Assembly: GCF_030161415.1 (NCBI RefSeq)
Contig: NZ_BSSU01000011.1
Span: 1 to 64,000, forward strand
Reading direction: 5' to 3'
Length of the DNA: 64,000 nt
Source of the DNA: Thalassotalea eurytherma
GTDB taxonomy: Bacteria; Pseudomonadota; Gammaproteobacteria; Enterobacterales; Alteromonadaceae
The first letter of the stretch is position 1. Every line of letters starts with the position of its first letter. Under the pieces are notes generated by a model. It worked only from the letters and a program-made list of their open reading frames with translations. It was not told the DNA's origin and searched no databases. Shown here piece by piece: positions 9,357-19,079 of this stretch. The translations under genes were made by a program, and so were the position numbers.

Positions 9357-11459
9357 ATGCGCAAAGCAAGTCGCGCAAGTTTGTTTACGACATTGGCATT
9401 TTCAGCAGTAACAGCGATCACCATTAGTGCATCAACGTTAAGCTTAGCTGTGCAAGCAGCAGAACCAACAACGTTTTCGCCAAACTTTAGAAATACAAAA
9501 ATAACTGAGTTTATTAATACCGTCGGTAAAAATTTACAAAAGACCATGATTGTCGATCCTAATGTAAAAGGGACGGTTAATGTTCGCAGTTACGATTTAC
9601 TTACCGAAGAACAATACTACCAGTTCTTCTTAAATGTGCTTGAAGTGCATGGAGCAACTGCCGTTCAAATGGATAACAATATTGTTAAAGTTATCCGTCA
9701 AAAAGATGCAAAAAGTTCAGCTATCCCTGTAGTTGATGCAGTTAATGCGGGTGTTGGTGATGAGATGATCACTCGTGTTGTTGAAGTGAAGAATGTAACT
9801 GTACGAGAACTCGTGCCGTTGTTACGTCAACTAAACGATCAAGCGAACGGCGGTAACGTTACTAACTATGACCCTGCGAACGTTATTATGATCACGGGTA
9901 CTTCAGCTGTTGTTAATCGCTTAGTTCGCATTATTGAGAAAGTTGATAAAGCGGGTGACCAAGACGTTCATATTATTCGTTTAAAGCACGCATCTGCCGG
10001 CGATATGGTACGAATTATTGAGTCAATGAATAAAGTTACGTCAAGCAAAGCTGCCTCAACACCAACGTTTCTTATCCCTAAAATTGTTGCTGATGATCGT
10101 ACCAATAGCGTCATTATTTCTGGTGAAGCAAAGGCCCGCGACCGCGTGGTTAAATTGGTTGAACGTTTAGATGCCGAATTAGAAACCAACGGTAATACCC
10201 GTGTGTATTACTTAAAGTACGCAAAAGCTGAAGACATTGTGCCGGTATTAAAGGGCGTTAGTGAGTCAATTGAAGCGGAAGAAAGCTCAAATAAATCAAC
10301 AAAAGCGCGCTCGAGCAAAAAGCGTAATATCTCAATTGAAGCACATGATGACACCAACACCGTCGTTATTACTGCTCAACAAGACATGTTGCGTTCACTT
10401 GAAGCGGTTATTCGCCAATTAGATGTTCGTCGTGCACAGGTATTAGTTGAAGCAATTATTGTTGAGGTTTTCGAATCTGATGGCATTAACTTAGGCGTTC
10501 AATGGTATACAGAAGCTGGTGGTGGTACTCAGTTTACTAATGGACCAGTGCCAATCACGCAACTTGCTGCCGGTATTGAAGCAGCGCAATCAACGCCAGG
10601 TGAGCCAGGTTCTACTTTTACCGATGGTAACGGTAATGTTGTTGTTAATGAGCCAGGTAATGATATTGAAGGTGATTACAGCTTACTGGCACAAGCACTA
10701 GGGTCTGTGAGCGGTATGATGTTTGGTGTTATGAAAGACGATTGGGGTGCCATTATTCAAGCGGTAAGCGCAGATACCAACTCTAATATTCTAGCAACGC
10801 CGAGCATAACGACACTAGATAATGAAGAAGCCTACTTTATTGTTGGTCAAGAAATTCCAATTATTACGGGCTCTACAACGGGTAGTAATAATGACAACCC
10901 TTTCCAAACGGTAGACCGCCAAGAAGTGGGTATTAAATTAAAAGTTACGCCACAAGTAAACGAAGGCTCTGGCGTTCAATTAACGATTGAACAAGAAGTT
11001 TCATCGGTAAGTGGTGCAACGGGCGTTGATATCTCGATTAATAAACGTGAAATTAAGACCACTGTTATGGCAGATCATGGTGATACCGTTATCTTAGGTG
11101 GATTAATTGACGAAGATGTACAAGAAAGCCAACAGAAGGTACCACTTTTAGGTGACCTACCTATATTAGGCCATTTATTTAAATCAACCAGTACGTCGAC
11201 AAGAAAACGTAACTTAATGGTCTTTTTACGTCCTACTATTATTCGTGATGGCACCATTATGAATGAAGTGACTAAAAACAAATATAACTACATGCGTGCG
11301 CAAGAAATTTTGCAACGTCAAAACGGCTTATCTTTAATGGATAACGAAAAGTTACCACTACTGCAAGAGTGGAATGAACAGTTAACTTTGCCGCCATCGT
11401 TTGATGAATATATGAAAGATAAAGCGCAGGAAAAAGCTGCTGACGATAATAACGAGTAG
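9357..11459 (+). CDS. gspD: Type II secretion outer-membrane secretin GspD
   Basis: About 700 residues from this start. I chose ATG at 9357 rather than 9339 because AGGA lies 8 bases before it. A signal peptide ends near VQAAEP. The N0-N3 periplasmic ring domains follow, with a charged Ser/Lys insert in the N3 region. The C-terminal secretin barrel includes VPLLGDLPILGHLF, and an acidic tail probably serves as the S domain. It forms the multimeric channel through which folded exoproteins leave the periplasm. It sits between gspC and gspE, as in all known clusters. Confidence 0.96.
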   Translation: MRKASRASLFTTLAFSAVTAITISASTLSLAVQAAEPTTFSPNFRNTKITEFINTVGKNLQKTMIVDPNVKGTVNVRSYDLLTEEQYYQFFLNVLEVHGATAVQMDNNIVKVIRQKDAKSSAIPVVDAVNAGVGDEMITRVVEVKNVTVRELVPLLRQLNDQANGGNVTNYDPANVIMITGTSAVVNRLVRIIEKVDKAGDQDVHIIRLKHASAGDMVRIIESMNKVTSSKAASTPTFLIPKIVADDRTNSVIISGEAKARDRVVKLVERLDAELETNGNTRVYYLKYAKAEDIVPVLKGVSESIEAEESSNKSTKARSSKKRNISIEAHDDTNTVVITAQQDMLRSLEAVIRQLDVRRAQVLVEAIIVEVFESDGINLGVQWYTEAGGGTQFTNGPVPITQLAAGIEAAQSTPGEPGSTFTDGNGNVVVNEPGNDIEGDYSLLAQALGSVSGMMFGVMKDDWGAIIQAVSADTNSNILATPSITTLDNEEAYFIVGQEIPIITGSTTGSNNDNPFQTVDRQEVGIKLKVTPQVNEGSGVQLTIEQEVSSVSGATGVDISINKREIKTTVMADHGDTVILGGLIDEDVQESQQKVPLLGDLPILGHLFKSTSTSTRKRNLMVFLRPTIIRDGTIMNEVTKNKYNYMRAQEILQRQNGLSLMDNEKLPLLQEWNEQLTLPPSFDEYMKDKAQEKAADDNNE

Positions 11460-11469
11460 GTGTTGAAGA

Positions 11470-13020
11470 ATGAGTGATACACCAGAGTCAGAGATAATAA
11501 CCGACGTCGAATCTTTCGATACTGATATTATTGCCGAAGAAGAGCAGTACGTAGTGAAGTATCGATTACCCTTTGGCTTTGCTAAGCGCCATAGCGTGCT
11601 TGTGCAAGAGATCAATGATGGTTTTGAGGTGTTTTGTTTATCAACAACACCTCCGTCAGCGTTAAATGAAGTGCGTCGTGTCCTAAAGCAAGCATTCGAG
11701 ATTCATTATCTTGATGAAAATGCATTTGAGTTGATGCTGACCCAAGTCTACCAACGTGACTCTTCAGAAGCTCAGCAAATGATGGAAGATATCGGTAATG
11801 AAGTTGACTTATATTCATTGGCCGATGAAGTTGGTGAGACACAAGATCTGCTTGAAAACGAAGACGATGCACCGATCATCAAAATGATCAATGCAATGCT
11901 GTCTGAAGCGATTAAAGAAAACGCCTCTGATATTCATATTGAAACGTTTGAAGCTAGCTTACAAATACGTTTTCGTGTCGACGGCGTATTACGAGAGGTA
12001 CTAAAGCCTAACCGTAAACTTGCCTCATTGTTAGTATCACGTATCAAGGTTATGGCTAAACTCGACATTGCCGAAAAGCGTATTCCACAAGATGGTCGAA
12101 TTTCACTGAAAATTGCTGGTCGAGCCGTTGATGTTCGTGTTTCTACCATGCCAACAGGTCATGGTGAACGTGTTGTGTTACGTTTATTAGATAAAAACGC
12201 TGCTCGTTTAGATTTACAAGACTTAGGTATGACTGATAACAATCGTGCCTTGTTCTCTGAACTCATTGATAAACCTCACGGTATTATTCTTGTTACCGGT
12301 CCTACCGGTTCTGGTAAGTCGACGACACTCTATGCTGGTCTTACTCAAATTGATGTCAATGAGCGCAACGTCTTAACAGTGGAAGACCCGATTGAATTTG
12401 CTATTGAAGGCATAGGGCAAACACAAGTTAACACGAAAGTTGATATGACCTTTGCTCGTGGTTTACGTGCTATTTTGCGTCAGGATCCTGATGTGGTAAT
12501 GGTGGGTGAGATTCGAGATTTAGAAACCGCACAAATTGGCGTTCAAGCGAGTTTAACGGGTCACTTAGTACTTTCTACTTTGCATACCAATACTGCGGCA
12601 GGTGCAATTACCCGTATGGAAGATATGGGCGTAGAGCCATTCCTGCTGTCATCAAGCTTACTAGGCGTATTAGCACAGCGATTAGTGCGTACCTTATGTC
12701 CACATTGTCGTGAAAGCCATCAACCTGATGCCGAAGAGCGTAAAATACTTCAACTGGCCGACAGTGATCAACGTGTGGTTTATCGTGCCAAAGGCTGTAG
12801 CGAATGCAACTTTAAAGGCTTTAAAGGCCGTACCGGTATCCATGAATTGTTAGTCGTTGATGATAAAGCTCGCGAGATGATACATAACGGTAAAGGCGAG
12901 CAAGCAATTGAAAAATATATCCGTAAAACAACGCCAAGTATTCGACAAGATGGTTTTGACAAAGTGCTAGCAGGCATCACCACTATTGAAGAAGTATTAC
13001 GTGTTACCAGAGAAGATTAA
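11470..13020 (+). CDS. gspE: Type II secretion ATPase GspE
   Basis: A 516-residue cytoplasmic hexameric ATPase powering the pseudopilus. The N-terminal domain binds GspL. The core contains a Walker A motif GPTGSGKS beginning at Gly277, an Asp box (EDPIEF), a Walker B region (VMVGEIRD) and a His box (LSTLHTN). A tetracysteine zinc module follows (Cys410/Cys413 in CPHC, Cys443/Cys446 in CSEC), characteristic of GspE and PilB-type ATPases. All catalytic elements are intact. Confidence 0.97.
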   Translation: MSDTPESEIITDVESFDTDIIAEEEQYVVKYRLPFGFAKRHSVLVQEINDGFEVFCLSTTPPSALNEVRRVLKQAFEIHYLDENAFELMLTQVYQRDSSEAQQMMEDIGNEVDLYSLADEVGETQDLLENEDDAPIIKMINAMLSEAIKENASDIHIETFEASLQIRFRVDGVLREVLKPNRKLASLLVSRIKVMAKLDIAEKRIPQDGRISLKIAGRAVDVRVSTMPTGHGERVVLRLLDKNAARLDLQDLGMTDNNRALFSELIDKPHGIILVTGPTGSGKSTTLYAGLTQIDVNERNVLTVEDPIEFAIEGIGQTQVNTKVDMTFARGLRAILRQDPDVVMVGEIRDLETAQIGVQASLTGHLVLSTLHTNTAAGAITRMEDMGVEPFLLSSSLLGVLAQRLVRTLCPHCRESHQPDAEERKILQLADSDQRVVYRAKGCSECNFKGFKGRTGIHELLVVDDKAREMIHNGKGEQAIEKYIRKTTPSIRQDGFDKVLAGITTIEEVLRVTRED

Positions 13021-13029
13021 CCCCTAGTT

Positions 13030-14250
13030 ATGGCAGCATTTGATTACCAAGCGGTTGATAGTCGCGGACGAAATAAAAAAGGTGTTATCGAAGGCGATAG
13101 TGCCAAGCAGGTGCGTGGCTTGTTGCGAGAGCAAGGCCTTATTCCTATGGATGTTAGCCCGTGCTTAACGAAGAAAGAAGAAGATAATACTTCAGCACGC
13201 TTTAGCAGAGGCAAGATTTCAGCCTCAGAATTAGCCCTTATTACCCGTCAACTATCTACGTTAGTTGAATCAGGTTTACCTATTGAAGAATCGTTAGTCG
13301 CCGTTGCGCAACAGTGTGATAAAAATCGCATCAAAAGTATGATCATGGCGGTGCGAACAAAAGTGACTGAAGGTTATAGCCTTGCCGAGAGTATGGCTGA
13401 ATACCCGCAAATATTTAATCGACTATTTCGAGCAATGGTGGCGGCTGGTGAAAAGTCAGGCCATTTAGATAAAGTGTTAAGTCGACTTGCTGATTATACT
13501 GAGCAACGCCAAGAAATGCGTTCAGCACTTGTTCAAGCGATGGTCTATCCCATCATTATGACCGTCATCGCTATTTCAGTTATTGTGATTTTATTGACTT
13601 ACGTAGTGCCTGACATTGTTGGTCAATTTGATCATATGGGGCAAAATTTACCGGGTACAACGCAATTTTTAATCGCCGCTAGTGACTTCTTGAGAGATTA
13701 CGGTTTAGCCATTATATTGCTGTTTATTCTCAGTGGTTTCACTTCTGGCCAATTAATGAAAAAACCGTCGATTCGCCTAAAGGTTCATGAAAAATTATTG
13801 AAACTTCCTTTTATCGGGCGAGTCGTAAAAGGTATCAATACCGCACGTTTTGCAAGAACGTTGAGTATTTTAACTGCTTCAGCAGTGCCATTGCTTGAAA
13901 GTATGCGAATAGCAGGTGAAGTATTAGATAATCTTTACATAAAACAAAAAATTAAAGAGGCTGGCGATAAAGTCCGTGAAGGTACAAGTTTACGCGTTTC
14001 TTTAGAGCAAACGAAATTATTTCCACCAATGATGTTACATATGATAGCAAGTGGTGAAAAAAGTGGTCAGTTAGAGCATATGCTTGGCCGTGCAGCAGAT
14101 AACCAAGATCGTGACTTTAAGGCGCTAGTAAATATTTCTTTAAAAGCGTTTGAACCAGCACTCATGGTAAGTATGGCGGCTATTGTGTTATTTATCGTTT
14201 TAGCGATACTACAACCCATATTACAGCTAAACACTATGATAGGTGGTTAG
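13030..14250 (+). CDS. gspF: Type II secretion platform protein GspF
   Basis: A 406-residue inner-membrane platform protein. Two repeated cytoplasmic T2SSF domains (about 70-195 and 272-395) each end in hydrophobic segments, giving three transmembrane helices at about 170-192, 222-243 and 376-398. Conserved GEKSG motifs occur in both repeats, and GQLEHMLGR lies in the second. It starts 10 bases after gspE and interacts with GspE and GspL. Confidence 0.95.
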   Translation: MAAFDYQAVDSRGRNKKGVIEGDSAKQVRGLLREQGLIPMDVSPCLTKKEEDNTSARFSRGKISASELALITRQLSTLVESGLPIEESLVAVAQQCDKNRIKSMIMAVRTKVTEGYSLAESMAEYPQIFNRLFRAMVAAGEKSGHLDKVLSRLADYTEQRQEMRSALVQAMVYPIIMTVIAISVIVILLTYVVPDIVGQFDHMGQNLPGTTQFLIAASDFLRDYGLAIILLFILSGFTSGQLMKKPSIRLKVHEKLLKLPFIGRVVKGINTARFARTLSILTASAVPLLESMRIAGEVLDNLYIKQKIKEAGDKVREGTSLRVSLEQTKLFPPMMLHMIASGEKSGQLEHMLGRAADNQDRDFKALVNISLKAFEPALMVSMAAIVLFIVLAILQPILQLNTMIGG

Positions 14251-14341
14251 TAGGTCAAGTAAGCTTATTTAGCTAACAATTTTAATGTTTGATAAAAAAT
14301 CCCTTGTTATGAAAATAACAAAGCCGGATGAAGGAAGTCAT

Positions 14342-14785
14342 ATGAAAATGAAAAACTCTCCAAAAAAAGTACAAGGTTTTACCTTATTAGAAGTGATGGT
14401 TGTTATCGTCATTTTAGGTATTTTGGCTAGCCTTGTTGTACCAAATTTAATGGGTAGCCAAGATCGCGCAAATATTCAAAAAGCTGTTTCTGATATTACT
14501 GCATTAGAAACTTCACTAAGTATGTACAAAATGGATAACTATAATTATCCAACGACAGACCAAGGCCTAGACGCGTTAATTGAGCAAACCGATATTGATC
14601 CAGTGCCACGTCGTTTCCCTGAAGGCGGTTACGTTAAACGTTTACCAAAGGATCCGTGGGGTAATGACTACCAACTATTGAATCCAGGTGAGCAAGGTAA
14701 AATGGATGTGTTTTCAGTTGGTCCGGACGGTGAAGCGGGTACTGAAGATGATATTGGTAATTGGAACTTAGGCGACTATCAGTAA
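14342..14785 (+). CDS. gspG: Major pseudopilin GspG
   Basis: A 147-residue major pseudopilin. The start at 14342 is chosen because GAAGGAAG lies just before it and the leader is then short and basic (MKMKNSPKK), as prepilin peptidase substrates require. The upstream in-frame ATG at 14285 would give an over-long leader. The cleavage region is QG/FTLLEV with Glu5 of the mature protein, followed by a hydrophobic helix. The C-terminus carries the calcium-binding loop (GPDGEAGTEDDIGNW). It polymerises into the pseudopilus. Confidence 0.95.
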   Translation: MKMKNSPKKVQGFTLLEVMVVIVILGILASLVVPNLMGSQDRANIQKAVSDITALETSLSMYKMDNYNYPTTDQGLDALIEQTDIDPVPRRFPEGGYVKRLPKDPWGNDYQLLNPGEQGKMDVFSVGPDGEAGTEDDIGNWNLGDYQ

Positions 14786-15378
14786 TGATGTTTGGGCAGT
14801 CACAGGTGAAAAATAAGGGTTTTACCCTCATTGAAGTCATGCTTGTGATTGTCTTGATTGGTATCTTTGTTACAACCGTACAATTTAATTTTTATTCGAA
14901 TAAACCTGAAAGGCAGATAGAGCAACAAGCCGAACGCTTTTATGGTTTGTTCACCCTAGCGGCTGAGTATGGCTTGCTCAATAACGTTCAATTAGGCATT
15001 GTCTTTACGAAAAAAAGTTATCAGTTTGTCGGTTTTGATGGCACTGATTGGGTTGAGTTGCCTGAGCAAGATAAACTAACGCTGATAGAGCTCCCCGAAG
15101 AATTAATGATTGATCTTGCGTTGGATGATTTGCCACTTGATGATGGTCCTTTGTTGTTTGACCCCAAGGCGATGATGCCAGAAGATGATAATTTCAGAGA
15201 GCCTGACAGACCAGCAATTCCTCAAGTGTTTATTCTGTCCGGCGGTGATATAAGCCCATTTCAAGTAACCTTTGCCTTTGATCCTGATGCAGAGATCGAT
15301 TTAGATATCACTTATCAAGTGACAGGGCTTTATAGCCTAACTTTACAAATTGAAGGGCCTTTAACTGATGTTCGCTAG
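14785..15378 (+). CDS. gspH: Minor pseudopilin GspH
   Basis: A 197-residue minor pseudopilin. The start codon overlaps the gspG stop (TAATG), which implies translational coupling; a second ATG follows directly and may be used instead. The type IV prepilin signature is KG/FTLIEVMLVIV, with Glu5 present. The C-terminal half is acidic and has several Asp/Pro-rich stretches. It would assemble at or near the pseudopilus tip with GspI, J and K. Confidence 0.9.
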   Translation: MMFGQSQVKNKGFTLIEVMLVIVLIGIFVTTVQFNFYSNKPERQIEQQAERFYGLFTLAAEYGLLNNVQLGIVFTKKSYQFVGFDGTDWVELPEQDKLTLIELPEELMIDLALDDLPLDDGPLLFDPKAMMPEDDNFREPDRPAIPQVFILSGGDISPFQVTFAFDPDAEIDLDITYQVTGLYSLTLQIEGPLTDVR

Positions 15379-15742
15379 GCAGGGGGGCTTTACGCTAATT
15401 GAAGTCTTATTAGCGATGGCATTGTTTGCTATTGCTGGCGTTGCTTTGCTAGGCACCGCTGCAAACAGTGGCGGTAATTTACAATACCTTGAACAAAAAT
15501 CTTACGCGAGCTGGGTAGCCTCTAACCAACTTACCGAAGCGGTACTAAGCGACAGATGGCCGCCACAAAATAATAAAAAGGGTAAAGTAGAACTTGCTGA
15601 GCGAGAATGGTTTTGGCAGCAAAAAGTTTTGAAAACAACTGATAATAATTTGCGGGCAATCATCATTGAAGTTCGTATCAATGAAAAAGATGAATTGCCT
15701 AGCGCAAGTTTTATGACATACGTAGCTAATCCGTCACAATGA
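15368..15742 (+). CDS. gspI: Minor pseudopilin GspI
   Basis: A 124-residue minor pseudopilin whose start overlaps the 3' end of gspH by 11 bases. The N-terminus has a very short leader (MFARQGG) and the cleavage site G/FTLIEVLLAMALFA with Glu5. The length is typical for GspI, the member that initiates the GspI-J-K tip complex. Its own stop overlaps the gspJ start by four bases. Confidence 0.93.
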   Translation: MFARQGGFTLIEVLLAMALFAIAGVALLGTAANSGGNLQYLEQKSYASWVASNQLTEAVLSDRWPPQNNKKGKVELAEREWFWQQKVLKTTDNNLRAIIIEVRINEKDELPSASFMTYVANPSQ

Positions 15743-16395
15743 AAAACGTTCTGTCTCATCATATTCGTGCTCAAGCTGGCTTTACTTTAGTAGAGTTATT
15801 ACTTGCCGTGGCAATTTTTGCACTGGTTAGTTTAGCGGGCTTTTCAGTTTTTGATACGGTACGTAAGTCTGATGAACTGAGTCAACGAAAGTTAAACCAA
15901 CTTAATCAACTACAAACATTGTTTTTGATTATGGAGCGTGACTTTACCCAAATAGCCCGTCGTCACGTGCGCCTCGATGGTGATAAATCGAGTGAAAATT
16001 TTATTCATACTGATGCACTTAGCTTCACTAGCCAAAGTGGTGCTATTGCCTTTGTTAGGCATGGTTGGACAAACCCTAATTTAGTGATTGCACGCAGTGC
16101 TTTGCAGTCGGTGGCTTACCGTATTGAAGATGACCAGCTTCAACGATTGCACTTTATTCATGTAGATGCTGTGCCCGGCGAAGAGCCAAAAATGCGGGTC
16201 TTGCTTGATGACGTTACTGATTTGTCGTTCAAGTATTATTATCTTAAAAAATGGAATGACACCCCACCTAAGAATAATCAATTACCGCAAGCGATTTCTG
16301 TGGAAATCGCGACAGAAGCATTAGGTGAAATAACGCGAAAGTTTTTGGTTGCTGGTGATGATGTAAATGGCTCTAAGCAGGGAGATGATGACTAA
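15739..16395 (+). CDS. gspJ: Minor pseudopilin GspJ
   Basis: A 218-residue minor pseudopilin. Leader and cleavage site read AG/FTLVELLLAVAIFA, with Glu5. The family-typical MERDFTQ segment follows at about residues 68-75. It is overlapped by gspI at the front and shares its TAATG stop with the gspK start. Together with GspI and GspK it caps the pseudopilus. Confidence 0.94.
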   Translation: MKNVLSHHIRAQAGFTLVELLLAVAIFALVSLAGFSVFDTVRKSDELSQRKLNQLNQLQTLFLIMERDFTQIARRHVRLDGDKSSENFIHTDALSFTSQSGAIAFVRHGWTNPNLVIARSALQSVAYRIEDDQLQRLHFIHVDAVPGEEPKMRVLLDDVTDLSFKYYYLKKWNDTPPKNNQLPQAISVEIATEALGEITRKFLVAGDDVNGSKQGDDD

Positions 16396-17390
16396 TGAAA
16401 GTTGTTAGCCATCAACGTCAACAAGGCGTAGTACTTATCTCTGTTTTACTTATAGTTGCATTAGCCACTATCGTAGCGACACAAATGAGTACTCGTATTA
16501 TGGGGCAGCTCCAACGTGCATCAAATTTAGAGATGAACCAGCAAGCCTATTGGTATGCTATGGGAGCTGAGGCGCTGGCTAAACGTGTGTTGCTTACGGT
16601 AATCGATCAAGATCCTGATTTTATTAACTTGAGCCAGATATGGGCACAAGGAGAGACCGCATACCCAGTTGATAACGGCGAGATTGTTGGTGAAATTTCC
16701 GATTTACAAGCCTGCTTTAACCTTAATGCATTACGCGAAGAACAGAGCGAAGAAGCGAACAGTAAAAAGTCTATACAACGTATAGGCTTTGAAAGGTTGT
16801 TGGTTAATTTAGATATTGAAAACGTCGATGATTTCACGGCTGAATATATGACGGATGCACTGATAGATTGGTTAGATGAAAATACCAGTATTGTTAGCGC
16901 GGGCGGTGCGGAAGACAACGATTATGCAGGCCAAGAATTTGCCCATTTAGCCGCTAACCATTATTTAGCTGACCTTTCAGAACTGCGCGTCATTGAACAC
17001 TTTACGATGGACGCTATCAATGTTTTAAAAGATTATGTCTGTGTCTTGCCAAACAACAACCTACATCAACTAAACATCAATACCCTCTCGGAAGATAATG
17101 TGGTGTTGTTGCAGTCTTTTTTAGATATCTCGCGCGATGATGCACAGGAAATCATCAGTGAACGTGGTACTGATGGTTTTGAAAATACAGATGATGTTTT
17201 TGCCTTAAAGGTATTAACAGACGCTAAGTTAACAACAGAGCAAAAAGCTCAAATAGGCGTGGATAGTGATTATTTTCAATTATCTGCTCGTGCCAGTTTC
17301 AATAATAGCTACTTTACGTTAGTGTCTACGTTTAAAGTCGACAATAATAAACGGGTAGATGTGCTTAGAAGAAGCATAGGGATAAATTAA
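16395..17390 (+). CDS. gspK: Minor pseudopilin GspK
   Basis: A 331-residue minor pseudopilin. The leader ends at Gly before VVLISVLLIVALAT. The usual Glu5 is absent, as is normal for GspK, the tip subunit. The large alpha-helical insert expected of this member is present (about 110-220). Starts and stops overlap with gspJ and gspL as TAATG junctions. Confidence 0.93.
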   Translation: MKVVSHQRQQGVVLISVLLIVALATIVATQMSTRIMGQLQRASNLEMNQQAYWYAMGAEALAKRVLLTVIDQDPDFINLSQIWAQGETAYPVDNGEIVGEISDLQACFNLNALREEQSEEANSKKSIQRIGFERLLVNLDIENVDDFTAEYMTDALIDWLDENTSIVSAGGAEDNDYAGQEFAHLAANHYLADLSELRVIEHFTMDAINVLKDYVCVLPNNNLHQLNINTLSEDNVVLLQSFLDISRDDAQEIISERGTDGFENTDDVFALKVLTDAKLTTEQKAQIGVDSDYFQLSARASFNNSYFTLVSTFKVDNNKRVDVLRRSIGIN

Positions 17391-18601
17391 TGGTAGAAAC
17401 CTTATATATTCGATTAGGTAGCCAAGATTATGACCCAATATCTTGGTTAATTTACTCTGCCCGAGAGCAAGAAATTATTGCCAGTGGCACATTGCCAAAT
17501 ACGCAAGCGTTAACCGAACTCACAACGAAAGCTTCTGATCGCAAAGTTATCGTATTTGTAAACGCTTCTGATGTTAGTTTGCACGCGTTAAATGTGCCAG
17601 CCAAGTCACAACGTATGATGCGCCAGGCTGCGCCTTACATGATTGAAGAAGAGCTTGCACAAGAAGTTGAAGATATGTTCTTCGCCTATGGCGAGGTTAC
17701 TGATGACAGTGAAAATAATTGCTATTTAGCCGGTGTTGAACGCGCACAAATGCTTAATTGGCAAACTTGGTTACGTGACGCCAACATCCATACTGATACC
17801 ATCATCCCTGACGCACTTGCTTTACCAAGTAACGATAATCAGTGGAGTATGCTAAGTCTTGATAATCAAGTCATGATTCGTCAAAACGTTTGGCAAGCAA
17901 TGACTTTAGATCAAGGGCTGGTTGAACATGTGCTGGCTGCTTGTCTTCAAGACGAGAATGCCACCTTAGCAACTTATTCACCTTTTGATTTCACTGATCA
18001 GGAAACGGTTTGTAGTGTTGAACCACAACTTGAAGAGCTTCCTTTAGCGTTACTCGCTAAGCATTACCACGAAGCACCTGTTAATTTATTGCAGGGTGAA
18101 TTTCAGGTTAAGCTAACCAAATCAAATCATAAACAACACTGGGTAATTGCAGCGAGCATTGCTGGATTTGCACTTGTTACTCATATAGTGATGACAGCGG
18201 TGAGTCTGTATCAAGTTAACCAAGAACAAGCCGCGACAGAACAAGCGATAATTGCAACCTATAAGCAAGCGTTTCCAGATGCAAGACGCGTAAGTGCGAG
18301 TAATGTGCGATCGCAAATGAATCGAAAGCTTGATGAATTAGGAGCAGGCAGCCAAGATGCAAGCTTTTTAGCCTTGTTAGACAAAGTTCAGCCTGCTTTT
18401 GCTTCGGTGCCACAACTTAAACCTGAATCGGTAAAATATGATGGTAAGCGTAATGAGCTGCGATTGACCGCAGTCGCTCAAAATTACCAAGCCTTTGATC
18501 AATTTAAGGCGGCTTTAGAAAAGCTAAAATTAGAAGTAAGTATCGGCTCTCAAAATAACCAAGGTGAGCAAGTTGTTGGTTCTATGAGTATTAAGGGATA
18601 A
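17390..18601 (+). CDS. gspL: Type II secretion protein GspL
   Basis: A 403-residue bitopic protein. The cytoplasmic part (about 1-240) has the ASKHA-like fold of the family and recruits GspE. A single transmembrane helix lies at about 248-268 (IAASIAGFALVTHIVMTAV), followed by a periplasmic ferredoxin-like domain that pairs with GspM. Gene boundaries overlap gspK and gspM by one base each. Sequence similarity is weaker than for GspD-G, but position and topology are decisive. Confidence 0.92.
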   Translation: MVETLYIRLGSQDYDPISWLIYSAREQEIIASGTLPNTQALTELTTKASDRKVIVFVNASDVSLHALNVPAKSQRMMRQAAPYMIEEELAQEVEDMFFAYGEVTDDSENNCYLAGVERAQMLNWQTWLRDANIHTDTIIPDALALPSNDNQWSMLSLDNQVMIRQNVWQAMTLDQGLVEHVLAACLQDENATLATYSPFDFTDQETVCSVEPQLEELPLALLAKHYHEAPVNLLQGEFQVKLTKSNHKQHWVIAASIAGFALVTHIVMTAVSLYQVNQEQAATEQAIIATYKQAFPDARRVSASNVRSQMNRKLDELGAGSQDASFLALLDKVQPAFASVPQLKPESVKYDGKRNELRLTAVAQNYQAFDQFKAALEKLKLEVSIGSQNNQGEQVVGSMSIKG

Positions 18602-19074
18602 TGATGAAAGCAAAATGGCAAGCGCTACAGCCAAGAGAACAACAACTCGTTGCTGTCATGGCTATATTTATCGCAATTTTCTTGTTTGTAACCGTGATTT
18701 GGCAGCCTTTGCATAATAGCCTTGAAGCAAGCCAGAAAAAATTAACACGACAACAAGAGTTGTTGGTGTGGTTAAAAGATAAGACAAATTTATACCAACA
18801 AGCCAAAGGTGGTACTACTAATCGTCCTAGTGCCGGTAGCCTATCGAGCATCACTAATCGCAGTGCCGGTCGTCAGCAAATTTCAATTACTCGGATTCAA
18901 CCACAAGGCGAAGATTTGCAAGTGTGGATTGACGAAGTGAGCTTTGACAAACTCGTTGATTGGCTAGCAACGTTATCGGCACAAGAAGGTATTCGGGTTA
19001 AAGGTATCGATCTTACCGATACTGAGCAAAGCGGTGTGGTTAGAGTGCGTCGTCTGCAGTTAGGAAAGAGTTAG
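18601..19074 (+). CDS. gspM: Type II secretion protein GspM
   Basis: A 157-residue bitopic inner-membrane protein. Short cytoplasmic N-terminus, transmembrane helix at about residues 18-37, then a periplasmic ferredoxin-like domain beginning with a coiled segment. The family motif LQPREQQL lies before the membrane segment. Either of two consecutive ATGs may be used. It stabilises GspL and dimerises with it. Confidence 0.92.
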   Translation: MMKAKWQALQPREQQLVAVMAIFIAIFLFVTVIWQPLHNSLEASQKKLTRQQELLVWLKDKTNLYQQAKGGTTNRPSAGSLSSITNRSAGRQQISITRIQPQGEDLQVWIDEVSFDKLVDWLATLSAQEGIRVKGIDLTDTEQSGVVRVRRLQLGKS

Positions 19075-19079
19075 TCAAC

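Noticed and set aside
14285-14341. Upstream start for gspG
   Set aside because: It would give a 29-residue leader with no ribosome-binding site. The start at 14342 has GAAGGAAG and a short basic leader typical of prepilins.
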